Assembly (NCBI GenBank): GCA_016463225.1
Contig: JAEMRT010000018.1
Span: 1-64,000 of the forward strand
Source: Sphingopyxis sp.
GTDB lineage: Bacteria > Pseudomonadota > Alphaproteobacteria > Sphingomonadales > Sphingomonadaceae
Length of the DNA stretch: 64,000 bases
Direction: 5' to 3'
In this document: positions 42,414 to 51,107 of the stretch, piece by piece
Layout of the letters: each line of letters opens with the position of its first letter
Position numbering within the stretch: position 1 is the first letter of the stretch
The notes under the pieces: generated by a model
What the model saw: the letters and a program-made list of their open reading frames with translations, nothing else
The model's database searches: none
Told to the model about the DNA's origin: nothing
Program-made: the position numbers and the translations under genes

Positions 42414-43868
42414 CTAAAACAGCCCCGGCAACTCCCGCTGCGCCGCGCTCGGGCGGTCGGGGACCAGCATTTCGGGTTCGGCCAGCACGCGAACATTGCT
42501 GCCCTGCGCCGCCGGACCGACGCTGGCGTCGGCGATCCGTGTCGTACAGCTGCCATTGGCCAGGAAGTCGATCGCCGCGCGCACCGACGCTTCGCGCGCA
42601 TCGCCCAGCGGCAGGCTCAAATCGTCACCCGCGGCGCAGCTGTTGGCGATCTTGGGCGCCAGACCATTGTAATAATCGCCCGCGCCGGTCGAATTGGCGG
42701 TGGCAAAGGCGACGACGCGCATCCGGTCGTCGCATTCGGCCTTGTCGAGCGCGATCTGGCCAACCGGCTTGCCGAACGTGTTGCTGCCGACCAGCGTCAT
42801 ATTGGTGCCAAGGTAAGGCAACATCGAATTGATCACCAGCTCGCTGGCCGATGCGGTCGATCCGGTGCCGATAAAGGCGATGCGCGTCGGCGCGATCGAT
42901 TCGGCGGTCGGGGCAAAGCGATGCTCGTCATTCTGGGCCGTTTTCGACGGACGAAACACCGTCTGCGAGAACAGCGACCCGCTGCGACCATCGCCCATCA
43001 AATCGCCCATCAGCTCGGCGGTCGACACCAGCCCGCCGCCATTGTAGCGGAAATCGATGATCACATCGGTCACCCCCTGATTGCGGAAATTCAGGAATGC
43101 GGCGCGCAGCTGCGGGTTCGCCGACGAGATGAAGGTGCGCAGGTTCAGATAGCCATAATTGCGACCGCCCTCGGTGATGATCTTGGCGCCGTAGCGATCC
43201 GAAATCGGGTCGAGCGAATAATCGGCCTTGGTGACGGTGACGTCGCGGGTGCCGGCGCTATCCTGAATGCGCAGGATGCGGGTGACCCCGGGGTCGCTGG
43301 GGCCAAGCGCATTGGTGATGCCCTGCGTGCCTTCGGCGGTGACGATCGCGGCGATCGTGCGCATATTGCTCGCAGTGGTGCCAATCGCCAGGATGCGGGT
43401 GCTGCGGTCGATTCCCGCCGCAATCGCGGGCGCGCCTTCATAGGCTTCGGCGATGACGACCTGGCTTGCCGCCGGGTCATAGGTCAGGCGGATGCCGAAC
43501 CCCGCGCTCGACCCGCTGGCGAAAAACGCATTCTCCTCGGCAATCGAGGTGATGTAGGTGAAGAACCGGTCTTTGCCGAGCGCGCGCGCCGGGGCGACCA
43601 ATGCGTCGATATAGGCATCGACGCTGCTGAAACTGGCCGGGTTGACCCCGCTCGCGACGTCGCTGGGGAACAGATACCATTCGTCGATCACCGCCTTGGC
43701 AAAGCTCTGGCGCGCGGCGAGGCCGCACCCCGGGGTCGGGGTGGGAGTCGGCGAGGGAGTCGGCGCGACCGTGATCGGGCCGCCTCCGCCATTCGAACCG
43801 CCGCCACCGCCGCCGCACGAAGCCAGAAGCAAGGACAGGGCGGTCAGTGACGCAACGGCGCTACGCAT
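42414..43868 (-). CDS. S41-family (C-terminal processing type) peptidase, lipoprotein
   Basis: A 484-residue exported protein. The signal peptide with lipobox reads LTALSLLLASC, followed by a poly-Gly/Pro-Thr linker. A PDZ-like domain (residues about 125-205, GFGIRLTYDPAASQVVIAEA) precedes the S41 domain, where YGYLNLRTFI, IIDFRYNGGG, the Ser in GTGSTASASELV and the Lys in TFGKPVGQI form the Ser-Lys core. It probably acts on periplasmic or outer-membrane proteins. It ends with a short low-complexity tail. It is monocistronic. Confidence 0.88.
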   Translation of the reverse strand: MRSAVASLTALSLLLASCGGGGGGSNGGGGPITVAPTPSPTPTPTPGCGLAARQSFAKAVIDEWYLFPSDVASGVNPASFSSVDAYIDALVAPARALGKDRFFTYITSIAEENAFFASGSSAGFGIRLTYDPAASQVVIAEAYEGAPAIAAGIDRSTRILAIGTTASNMRTIAAIVTAEGTQGITNALGPSDPGVTRILRIQDSAGTRDVTVTKADYSLDPISDRYGAKIITEGGRNYGYLNLRTFISSANPQLRAAFLNFRNQGVTDVIIDFRYNGGGLVSTAELMGDLMGDGRSGSLFSQTVFRPSKTAQNDEHRFAPTAESIAPTRIAFIGTGSTASASELVINSMLPYLGTNMTLVGSNTFGKPVGQIALDKAECDDRMRVVAFATANSTGAGDYYNGLAPKIANSCAAGDDLSLPLGDAREASVRAAIDFLANGSCTTRIADASVGPAAQGSNVRVLAEPEMLVPDRPSAAQRELPGLF

Positions 43869-43958
43869 ATATTTTCCCCGGTATAATCAACGGCTCCGAC
43901 AATAGTCATGTCGGCCATGAATTGGAAATGAAGAAGCAATGACGGCTTGCGGCCGAAA

Positions 43959-44060
43959 GCTGCCGTTCCCCGGCGAAAGCCGGGGCCCAGAGCGTCATCA
44001 CGCGATGCTTGCTTTTTAACGCCTTGGGCCCCGGCTTTCGCCGGGGAGCATGAGGGCAGC
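43959..44060. repeat. Long GC-rich inverted repeat
   Basis: The arm CCCCGGCGAAAGCCGGGGCC (43968-43989 with CA) is mirrored exactly at 44025-44046, and outer GCTGCC/GGCAGC arms extend it to 43959-44060. Each arm is itself a small hairpin. It lies beyond the 3' end of rlmE, so it may also end transcription; REP-like. Confidence 0.65.
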
Positions 44061-44112
44061 TATCACCCCAAAGCGGTCAGCCGCTCACTACGTCAACGGT
44101 GACGCCGATCTG

Positions 44113-44826
44113 TCAGGCGTCCGCTTCCGCTTCGCTGCGACCCTTGAACCCCTGCGCGATGACATACAGTTCGGGCGAACCCTTGCGGCTCGCCGGCGGC
44201 TTGGCGTGCTTGACCGTCGTGAAATGTTTCTTGAGCAGCGTCAGCAGTGTGTGGTCAGCGCCGCCGGCAAACACTTTGGCCACAAAGGCGCCGCCGGGTT
44301 GCAAGGTTTGCACCGCAAAATCGGCGGCGGTTTCGGCCAGCCCGATTGTGCGCAGATGGTCGGTCTGCTGATGGCCGACGGTGTTCGCTGCCATGTCCGA
44401 AATCACCAGATCGGGCGCGCTGCCCAGTGCTTCGATCAGTGCGTCGGGCGCCGCATCGTCCATAAAATCCATCTCGAGGATTTCGACGCCCTCGATCGGC
44501 TCGCACGCCAGCAGGTCGATCCCCGCGACGCGTGCGCGCGGATTATTTTTGCGCACGACTTGCGACCAGCCGCCCGGCGTGATGCCCAGATCGACGACCG
44601 CGCGCGCCCTTTTGATGAAGCCGAATTTGTCGTCGAGTTCGATCAGCTTGTACGCGGCGCGCGATCGATAGCCCTCGGCCTGCGCGCGGCGGACATAGGG
44701 ATCGTTAAGCTGGCGTTGCAGCCAGCGCGTCGATGAAACGCTGCGCTTCTTCGCGGTCTTGACGCGCACATGCAGCCCGCCGCGGCCGCTGCCGCCACCC
44801 TTGCCGCTTCCGCTCCCGCCACTCAT
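44113..44826 (-). CDS. rlmE: 23S rRNA (uridine-2'-O-)-methyltransferase RlmE
   Basis: A 237-residue FtsJ/RlmE enzyme that methylates U2552 of 23S rRNA. RSRAAYKLIELDDKF supplies the catalytic Lys, VVDLGITPGGWSQV the SAM site (most members have GAAPGGW), LVISDMAAN the catalytic Asp, and FVAKVFAGG the second Lys. An N-terminal Gly/Lys-rich tail of about 25 residues is extra compared with E. coli. The ATG at 44826 overlaps the ppx stop by four bases. Confidence 0.94.
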   Translation of the reverse strand: MSGGSGSGKGGGSGRGGLHVRVKTAKKRSVSSTRWLQRQLNDPYVRRAQAEGYRSRAAYKLIELDDKFGFIKRARAVVDLGITPGGWSQVVRKNNPRARVAGIDLLACEPIEGVEILEMDFMDDAAPDALIEALGSAPDLVISDMAANTVGHQQTDHLRTIGLAETAADFAVQTLQPGGAFVAKVFAGGADHTLLTLLKKHFTTVKHAKPPASRKGSPELYVIAQGFKGRSEAEADA

Positions 44827-45914
44827 TTGCGATACTCGCGGCGCGTCACCGGCACGTCGCGGCCCTGCATCGCCAGCGTCCGCAAAATGCCCTCGCGAAT
44901 GCCGCGGTCGGCGACGCCGACGCGCGCCGCGGGCCACAGGTCGATGATGCTTTCCAATATCGCACAGCCGGCGACGACCAGATCAGCGCGTTCGCGGCCG
45001 ATGCACGCAATCTCGGCGCGGTCGGCGATGCTCGCGTCGGCGAGGCGGCGGCTGATGTCGCGCATGGCGTCGGTCGGCACGACCAGCCCGTCGACCGCGC
45101 GGCGGTCGTATCGCGGCAGGTTCAGGAACACGCTGGCCAGCGTCGTCACCGTGCCGCTGGTGCCCAGCAGGCGCAGCTCTTGCCCGGCAAATTGTTCGGC
45201 GCGTCCGGCAAAGGCGGCAAAGGCGGTGCGCGTCACTTCGCGCATATGCGCATAGGCGGCCTGACGCGCCGCCAGACTGTCGTCGGGCAGCGGCGCATGT
45301 TCGGTCAGCGACACGACCCCCCACGGCACGCTGATCCAGTCGTGGATCTGGACGTCATGGTTCGACACATCGACGTGCATCAGCTCAGTCGACCCGCCGC
45401 CGATGTCGAAAATCAGCGCCGGACCCTCACCGGGTTCCATCAGATTATGGCAGCCGAGCACCGCGAGTCGCGCCTCTTCGGCGGGGGAAATGATGTCGAG
45501 AACGATGCCGGTCTCGCGCCGCACCCGATCGGCGAGTTCGACGCCGTTCGCGGCGCGGCGGCAGGCTTCGGTTGCTACCGCGCGCGACAGCGACACGTGG
45601 CGGCGGCGCAGCTTGTCGGCGCAGATCGCCAGCGCCGCGACGGTGCGGTCCATCGCCGCATCGCTGATCCGGCCGCTGCCGTGCAATCCTTCGCCCAGCC
45701 GGACGATGCGCGAAAAAGCGTCGATAACGACCAGCTCGCCGTCCTGCGGGCGGGCGATCAGCAACCGGCAATTGTTGGTACCCAGATCGATCGCGGCATA
45801 GCTGCGCGGCCGCACGAAATTCGCTGGACGCGCGGCGGGCTCCGCCTTGGTTCGCGCCTTTGCCGTCGGACCGGGCCGCGGCGGTCGCCCTGATGGCGCT
45901 GCCATTTGCCGCAT
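44823..45914 (-). CDS. ppx: Ppx/GppA-family exopolyphosphatase / pppGpp phosphatase
   Basis: A 363-residue ASKHA-fold phosphatase: YAAIDLGTNNCRLLIA (phosphate-1 loop), RIVRLGEGLHGSGRIS, EEARLAVLGC, and FDIGGGSTEL (phosphate-2). At this length it lacks the extra C-terminal domains of E. coli Ppx, as do the short alphaproteobacterial members, so I cannot separate Ppx from GppA activity. It is cotranscribed with rlmE, a pairing common in sphingomonads. Confidence 0.92.
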   Translation of the reverse strand: MRQMAAPSGRPPRPGPTAKARTKAEPAARPANFVRPRSYAAIDLGTNNCRLLIARPQDGELVVIDAFSRIVRLGEGLHGSGRISDAAMDRTVAALAICADKLRRRHVSLSRAVATEACRRAANGVELADRVRRETGIVLDIISPAEEARLAVLGCHNLMEPGEGPALIFDIGGGSTELMHVDVSNHDVQIHDWISVPWGVVSLTEHAPLPDDSLAARQAAYAHMREVTRTAFAAFAGRAEQFAGQELRLLGTSGTVTTLASVFLNLPRYDRRAVDGLVVPTDAMRDISRRLADASIADRAEIACIGRERADLVVAGCAILESIIDLWPAARVGVADRGIREGILRTLAMQGRDVPVTRREYRK

Positions 45915-46044
45915 GGCTAGTATTACCTGTCTCTCTCACGCATCCGCCAATCGCGGATGTGCACTTGGGCAAGAACCTAGGCTTTGGCGGCGTTTAAGGC
46001 AACCCCGTCGCCTTGCGCCCTCCCTGCTGCGGACGCACGGCGCA

Positions 46045-46077
46045 AAGAAAACCCCGCCCGGCGGTGGCCGGACGGGG
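46045..46077 (-). terminator. Intrinsic terminator
   Basis: On the minus strand CCCCGTCCGG pairs with CCGGGCGGGG across a six-base loop and is followed by TTTTCTT. It is located 42 bases after the glycine-zipper gene stop. Confidence 0.75.
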
Positions 46078-46118
46078 CATGAAGGGGGACTGCAAATTAT
46101 TGGAGGTCGGGACTGCCC

Positions 46119-46526
46119 TTAACGGCAGCCGTCATTCCCCTTGTCGATTGCGCGGCCGGCGATTGCGCCGACTGCGCCACCGATGATCGTGCCGACGGCG
46201 CGGTCGCCGCGGCCGGCGATTTCATGGCCGGCGAGGCCACCGGCGATCGCGCCGATGATCGTGCCGCCGGTGCCATTGTCGCACTGGCGATAATTGCGGT
46301 TGTTGTACCGCTGCTGGTTATAGCGACGGTCCTGGCGATAATCGCGGCGGTCGGCGCGGCGATCGTAACGACGGTCATAACGACGGTCGTCGCGGTCATA
46401 ACCGACATTGGTGCTCGAATAGCCGTCACGGTCATAATAGCCGTTCTGCGCCGCAGCGGGAGCCGCCATGCCCAGCGTCGCGGTGGACATCAGGGCGGCG
46501 ATCGAGAGGGTCACCATCTTTTTCAT
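46119..46526 (-). CDS. Glycine-zipper 2TM (17 kDa antigen-like) exported protein
   Basis: A 135-residue protein. The signal peptide MKKMVTLSIAALMSTATLGM leads into APAAAQ. Then comes a Tyr/Arg/Asp/Gln-rich low-complexity region (residues about 30-80), then two glycine-zipper helices (GGTIIGAIAGGLAGHEIAGR; AVGTIIGGAVGAIAGRAIDK) and two cysteines. These zippers insert in membranes; family members are outer-membrane or periplasmic and often envelope-stress induced. Good GGAG-type ribosome site and its own terminator; monocistronic. Confidence 0.85.
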   Translation of the reverse strand: MKKMVTLSIAALMSTATLGMAAPAAAQNGYYDRDGYSSTNVGYDRDDRRYDRRYDRRADRRDYRQDRRYNQQRYNNRNYRQCDNGTGGTIIGAIAGGLAGHEIAGRGDRAVGTIIGGAVGAIAGRAIDKGNDGCR

Positions 46527-46702
46527 TGTCGTTCTCCTTCTTTCGTCGTTTGGCCCCTTGGGGCTGCCCGTCTGGGCGGTGGTCGATGAAGGGGTTATGA
46601 GCTCTTCGCATTGAGCCGACCCTGAACGCGCTTGTTGGCTGCCGTTCAGCTTCGCGCCCCGCCACGCTTCCCTTTCGCGCGCTGCGGCCCTAACCCGCGC
46701 CG

Positions 46703-47713
46703 ATGCGCCGCCTGTTTTTCGCCGCCCTGATCTTTCTCGCGCTCGGTCCGGTGCCGGGGACGGTGCATCGTTTTCCGGTCGACAACCTGACCCAGCGCGC
46801 CGCGGCGCGCCCGCTGGTCTTTGCGCCGCAGACCCGCGGCACGATGCGCTTCGTGCGCGGCTGGAACCTCGTCAGCCCGCACAGCCGTTTCGGCGGATTC
46901 TCGGCCCTGGCGCGAACCGGAGCGGGCCAATTCCAGCTGGTCGGCGACAATGGCTATGCGACGCGGTTGACGATCAATGCAGCGGGCGGAGTCGCCGCGG
47001 TTCACATCCGCCCGCTCCCGACTCCCGACGGCCGCCCCGCGACCAAAGCGATGGCTGATACCGAGGCGCTGTTTATCGATCCCGTAAGCGGCAAAAGCTG
47101 GATCGCTCTTGAAGGGATCAATCAGATCTGGCGGCTCAATTCCGATCTCACCACCATCGAATCGCGCCGCCGGTTGCCCGCACCGCGCTGGCCCGCGAAT
47201 CGCGGGGCCGAGGCGATGGCGCGGTTACCCGATGGGCGGACGGTGGTCTTTTCCGAAGATGCCGACGAAGACCCGCGCGGACGCAAGGCGCTGATCTACT
47301 TCGGTGACCCCGCGGCGCCCGGGCCGCTGCCGATCCACTTCTTCTATGATTCGCGCGGCAAGGGACTGGTCAGCGACGCCGCAGCGCTGCCCGACGGGCG
47401 CATCCTGCTCGTCCACCGGCGGCTCGGCTTCGATCCGGTTTTCACGACGATCATCGGCATCGTCGATCCCGCTGACATCGCCAACGACGCGGTGGTGCGA
47501 TCGCAGACGATCGGCCGCGTGCCGCGTTCGCTCGCCGAAAATTACGAAGGCGCCGCGGTAACGGTCGAGAATGGCCGCACCTGGTTGTGGCTGGTTGCCG
47601 ACAATAATTTCAACCGCTGGCAGCGCAGCCTGCTGCTCCAGTTCGAGCTGGTTGATCTGCCGCCGCGCAAGACGCCAGACAGCAAAAAGGCCGCGCGGAA
47701 ACCGGCGGCCTGA
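46703..47713 (+). CDS. Esterase-like activity of phytase family protein
   Basis: A 336-residue exported protein of the phytase-like beta-propeller family. A short signal peptide (RLFFAALIFLALGPVPG) is followed by repeats such as FGGFSALARTGAGQFQLVGD, ADTEALFIDP, WIALEGINQIW, and ENYEGAAVT, which are the family landmarks. Activity on phosphate or other esters is assumed from the family name only. The C-terminal tail is Lys/Ala-rich. It is divergent from the glycine-zipper gene and convergent with rpmB. Confidence 0.85.
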   Translation: MRRLFFAALIFLALGPVPGTVHRFPVDNLTQRAAARPLVFAPQTRGTMRFVRGWNLVSPHSRFGGFSALARTGAGQFQLVGDNGYATRLTINAAGGVAAVHIRPLPTPDGRPATKAMADTEALFIDPVSGKSWIALEGINQIWRLNSDLTTIESRRRLPAPRWPANRGAEAMARLPDGRTVVFSEDADEDPRGRKALIYFGDPAAPGPLPIHFFYDSRGKGLVSDAAALPDGRILLVHRRLGFDPVFTTIIGIVDPADIANDAVVRSQTIGRVPRSLAENYEGAAVTVENGRTWLWLVADNNFNRWQRSLLLQFELVDLPPRKTPDSKKAARKPAA

Positions 47714-47737
47714 TTGTTTTTGGCGATGTGAAAGCGC

Positions 47738-48031
47738 TTAAGCGGCCTTTTCGGCCAGCTTCTTCGTCACTTCCTTCTTCACCTTGCGCGCCGAATCGGA
47801 CAGCTGGTCGTCGCCGGCCTTCAGCAGCCAGTTGTCGAGGCCGCCATTATGTTCGACCGTGCGCAGGCCGTGGGTCGACACGCGCATCTTGACGCCCTTG
47901 CCCAGCGCGTCCGACAGCAACGTCACATTCTGCAGATTGGGCAGAAAGGTGCGCTTGGTCTTGTTGTTGGCGTGGCTGACATTGTTGCCGACCATACGAC
48001 CCTTGCCGGTCAGTTCGCAGATGCGCGACAT
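47738..48031 (-). CDS. rpmB: 50S ribosomal protein L28
   Basis: A 97-residue L28: [20 protein letters not shown] and [20 protein letters not shown] are unmistakable, with the usual alphaproteobacterial C-terminal extension. It binds 23S rRNA in the large subunit. Monocistronic, convergent with the phytase-like gene. Confidence 0.98.
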   Translation of the reverse strand: MSRICELTGKGRMVGNNVSHANNKTKRTFLPNLQNVTLLSDALGKGVKMRVSTHGLRTVEHNGGLDNWLLKAGDDQLSDSARKVKKEVTKKLAEKAA

Positions 48032-48109
48032 GATGTTTGTCCTCGTACAAAAATTTCGGTTCGGCGTCCGGGCGCTTCCCGCAAAACGGGGAAGGCAGAA
48101 CCGGAGTGA

Positions 48110-48628
<519 letters not shown>

Positions 48629-48655
48629 GAAAATCCGGGAAACGCTCCGTCGCAA

Positions 48656-49360
48656 CTAGCTCCCCAACACCTCCTCCACCCACGCCGGCACCAGCACCCC
48701 CGCCGGTCCGTGCCGCGCTTCACCGAACCAGTGGCTGCCCTGGCTGGGTTCCATGTTGAGCTCCAGCGTCCGCGCGCCCGCCGCTCGCGCCTCGCGGACA
48801 AAGCCCGCCGCGGGATAGACCGCGCCCGACGTCCCGATCGACACGAACAGGTCGGCGCGGTTCAGCGCGGCGTAAATCTCGTCCATCCGATAGGGCATTT
48901 CGCCGAACCACACGATGTCGGGGCGCAGCGTCTCCGCCGCGCCGCACGCCGGACAGGCAGGCCGATCGAGCAGCGGCCCGCGCCACGGCAATCGCGCGTC
49001 GCAGGCGGTGCACCACGCGTTGAGATGCTCGCCGTGCATATGGATCAGCCGCTTGGCGCCCGCGCGCTCGTGCAGATCGTCGACATTCTGGGTGACGATC
49101 AGCAGCTCGCCCGGCCATGCGGCATCGAGCCGCGCCAGCGCCGCATGCGCGGCGTTCGGCACCTTGGTCTGGATCGCTTCGCGCCGCATGTCGTAAAAGC
49201 GCAGGACCAGATCGGGGTCGCGCGCGAACGCCTCGGGGGTCGCGACATCCTCGACGCGGTGCTGTTCCCACAATCCGCCGCCGTCGCGAAAGGTGTCGAT
49301 ACCGCTTTCGGCCGACACCCCGGCGCCGGTCAGGATGACAATGTTCGAAATCTTGCTCAT
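48656..49360 (-). CDS. cobB: SIR2-family NAD-dependent protein deacylase
   Basis: A 234-residue sirtuin: GAGVSAESGIDTFRD (NAD binding), TQNVDDLHERAG, the catalytic His in MHGEHLNAWC, two zinc knuckles (CTAC and CPAC), and GTSGAVYPAAGF. The Tyr and Arg of the YDMRRE segment (residues about 55-60) match the class III pair that favours desuccinylation over deacetylation. AAGGAGCG precedes the ATG at 49360; the longer frame upstream runs through a repeat and is not used. Confidence 0.93.
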   Translation of the reverse strand: MSKISNIVILTGAGVSAESGIDTFRDGGGLWEQHRVEDVATPEAFARDPDLVLRFYDMRREAIQTKVPNAAHAALARLDAAWPGELLIVTQNVDDLHERAGAKRLIHMHGEHLNAWCTACDARLPWRGPLLDRPACPACGAAETLRPDIVWFGEMPYRMDEIYAALNRADLFVSIGTSGAVYPAAGFVREARAAGARTLELNMEPSQGSHWFGEARHGPAGVLVPAWVEEVLGS

Positions 49361-49372
49361 TGCGCTCCTTAT

Positions 49373-49452
49373 CCGTTCGCATCGAGCGAAGTCGAGATGC
49401 CCATCGTTGAAACCAGTCCTCACGGTGTCTCGACTTCGCTCGACACGAACGG
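49373..49452. repeat. 80-bp inverted repeat element
   Basis: CATCGAGCGAAGTCGAGA (from 49380) is mirrored by TCTCGACTTCGCTCGACAC (from 49428); the full 25-bp arms differ at two positions. It lies between divergent cobB and dapB. The sequence is typical of a dispersed sphingomonad intergenic repeat. Confidence 0.7.
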
Positions 49453-49484
49453 CTAAAGGGAGGCCGCGCATCAGGGGACGGCAT

Positions 49485-50219
49485 ATGACCAGCATCGGCA
49501 TTATCGGCAGCGAGGGGCGGATGGGCGTCGCGCTCGCCGCGGCGATTTCCGAAGCGGGGCAGCGGCGCTGCGGTATCGACAAGGGCGGCGACGTCGCCCG
49601 GCTCGCCATTGAGGCCGACGTGCTCGTCGATTTCTCGTCACCCTCCGCGCTCGAAGCTACCCTCGACGCCTGCATTGCGGCCGGAAAGCCGATCGTCATC
49701 GGCACGACCGGGCTCGAGGAACGCCACCATTATCTGATCGATCATGCCGCTGCCGACATAGCGGTGCTGCAAACCGGCAACACCGCGCTTGGCGTCACCC
49801 TGCTCGCGCATCTGGTGCGCGAGGCGGCGGCGCGGCTCGACCCCGAATATGACATCGAAATCGTCGAAATGCACCACCGGATGAAGCTCGACGCGCCCAG
49901 CGGTACCGCGCTGCTGCTCGGGCAGGCGGCGGCCGACGGCCGCGGTATCGACCTCGCCGCTGCCTGCGAACGCGGCCGCGACGGCGTCACGGGCGCGCGC
50001 GGCCATGGCAAGATCGGCTTTGCGTCCTTGCGCGGCGGCACCGTCGCGGGCGACCATGACGTGATCTTTGCCGGGCCGGAGGAGATGATCACCCTGTCGC
50101 ATCGCGCCGAAAACCGCATGATCTTTGCGCGCGGCGCGGTAAAGGCAGCGCTGTGGCTGACCGGGCAGAAACCCGGGCGCTATACGATGCCGCAGGTGCT
50201 GGGGCTGCCCGAACGGTGA
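49485..50219 (+). CDS. dapB: 4-hydroxy-tetrahydrodipicolinate reductase
   Basis: A 244-residue DapB of lysine/diaminopimelate synthesis. GIIGSEGRMGVALA binds NAD(P)H, VDFSSPSALEATLDAC and GTTGLEERH follow, EIVEMHHRMKLDAPSGTAL carries the catalytic His-His and Lys, and the substrate-binding end is FASLRGGTVAGDHDVIFAG. The ATG at 49485 has AGGGGACGG upstream; earlier in-frame Mets lie in repeat sequence. Overlaps nth by four bases (GTGA). Confidence 0.95.
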   Translation: MTSIGIIGSEGRMGVALAAAISEAGQRRCGIDKGGDVARLAIEADVLVDFSSPSALEATLDACIAAGKPIVIGTTGLEERHHYLIDHAAADIAVLQTGNTALGVTLLAHLVREAAARLDPEYDIEIVEMHHRMKLDAPSGTALLLGQAAADGRGIDLAAACERGRDGVTGARGHGKIGFASLRGGTVAGDHDVIFAGPEEMITLSHRAENRMIFARGAVKAALWLTGQKPGRYTMPQVLGLPER

Positions 50220-50872
50220 AAAAGGCCGATGTTTTCGAATTCTATCGCCGTCTCGCCGAACTCAACCCGGCGCCTGAAACCGAACTCGCCTATGGCAATA
50301 CCTACCAGCTGCTCGTTGCCGTCGTCCTGTCGGCGCAGGCGACCGACGTGGGGGTGAACAAGGCCACGCGGCTACTCTTTCAGGACGTGAAGACCCCGCA
50401 GCACATGGTTGACCTCGGCGAGGATGGCTTGAAACAGCATATCAAGACGATCGGGCTGTTCAACGGCAAGGCGAAAAACGTCATCGCGCTCAGCGAAATC
50501 CTCGTCCGCGACCATGGCGGTGAAGTCCCCGCCGACCGCGATACGCTCGTCGAACTACCGGGCGTCGGGCGCAAGACCGCCAATGTCGTGATGAACTGCG
50601 CGTTCGGCGCCGAAACCTTTGCCGTCGACACCCATATCTTCCGCGTCGGCAACCGCACCGGCCTCGCCCCCGGCAAGACCGTTCTGGCGGTCGAAAAGGC
50701 GCTGGAAACGGGCACCCCCGCGCCGTTTCGCGTCGGCGCCCACCACTGGCTGATCCTCCACGGCCGCTACATCTGCAAGGCGCGCACGCCCGAATGCTGG
50801 CGCTGTCCGGTGGTCGATCTGTGCCGGTTCAAGCCCAAGATGGCGCCGCCGAAAGGGCGGAAGGCGGCGTAG
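50216..50872 (+). CDS. nth: Endonuclease III
   Basis: A 218-residue DNA glycosylase/AP lyase. LPGVGRKTANVVMNCAFG is the helix-hairpin-helix with the catalytic Lys, AVDTHIFRVGNRTG has the catalytic Asp, and the C-terminal cysteines CKARTPECWRCPVVDLC bind a 4Fe-4S cluster. It removes oxidised pyrimidines. The GTG start at 50216 is within the dapB stop overlap, so translation is coupled. Confidence 0.96.
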   Translation: MKKADVFEFYRRLAELNPAPETELAYGNTYQLLVAVVLSAQATDVGVNKATRLLFQDVKTPQHMVDLGEDGLKQHIKTIGLFNGKAKNVIALSEILVRDHGGEVPADRDTLVELPGVGRKTANVVMNCAFGAETFAVDTHIFRVGNRTGLAPGKTVLAVEKALETGTPAPFRVGAHHWLILHGRYICKARTPECWRCPVVDLCRFKPKMAPPKGRKAA

Positions 50873-50879
50873 AAAAGGG

Positions 50880-51034
50880 TTCGCACGAAGACACAAAGAC
50901 ACGAAGAGGTCGCATTCGCGACGCCCTCCATGCGACACTCATGGCGCGCAGCACCCACCCTAATTCGCCTGCGGCGGCAAGCTAATCGCCAAAAAACGGC
51001 GCTCCATCTTCGTGTCTTTGTGTCTTCGTGCGAA
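50880..51034. repeat. 155-bp element with perfect 28-bp terminal inverted repeats
   Basis: The arm at 50880-50907, containing CACGAAGACACAAAGACACG, is mirrored exactly at 51007-51034. The interior (about 100 bp) has no gene. It is MITE-like in form, between nth and the M20 peptidase gene. Confidence 0.75.
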
Positions 51035-51107
51035 TTTCCTTCGCGCTAGTTGAGGCACACGCAACCGTCTCTTGCACAATGCCGTCCACGCGCCATAACC
51101 CGTTGTC

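Noticed and set aside
42276-43850. 524-residue plus-strand frame opposite the S41 peptidase
   Set aside because: Shadow frame; the minus strand encodes a lipobox, PDZ and S41 catalytic motifs.
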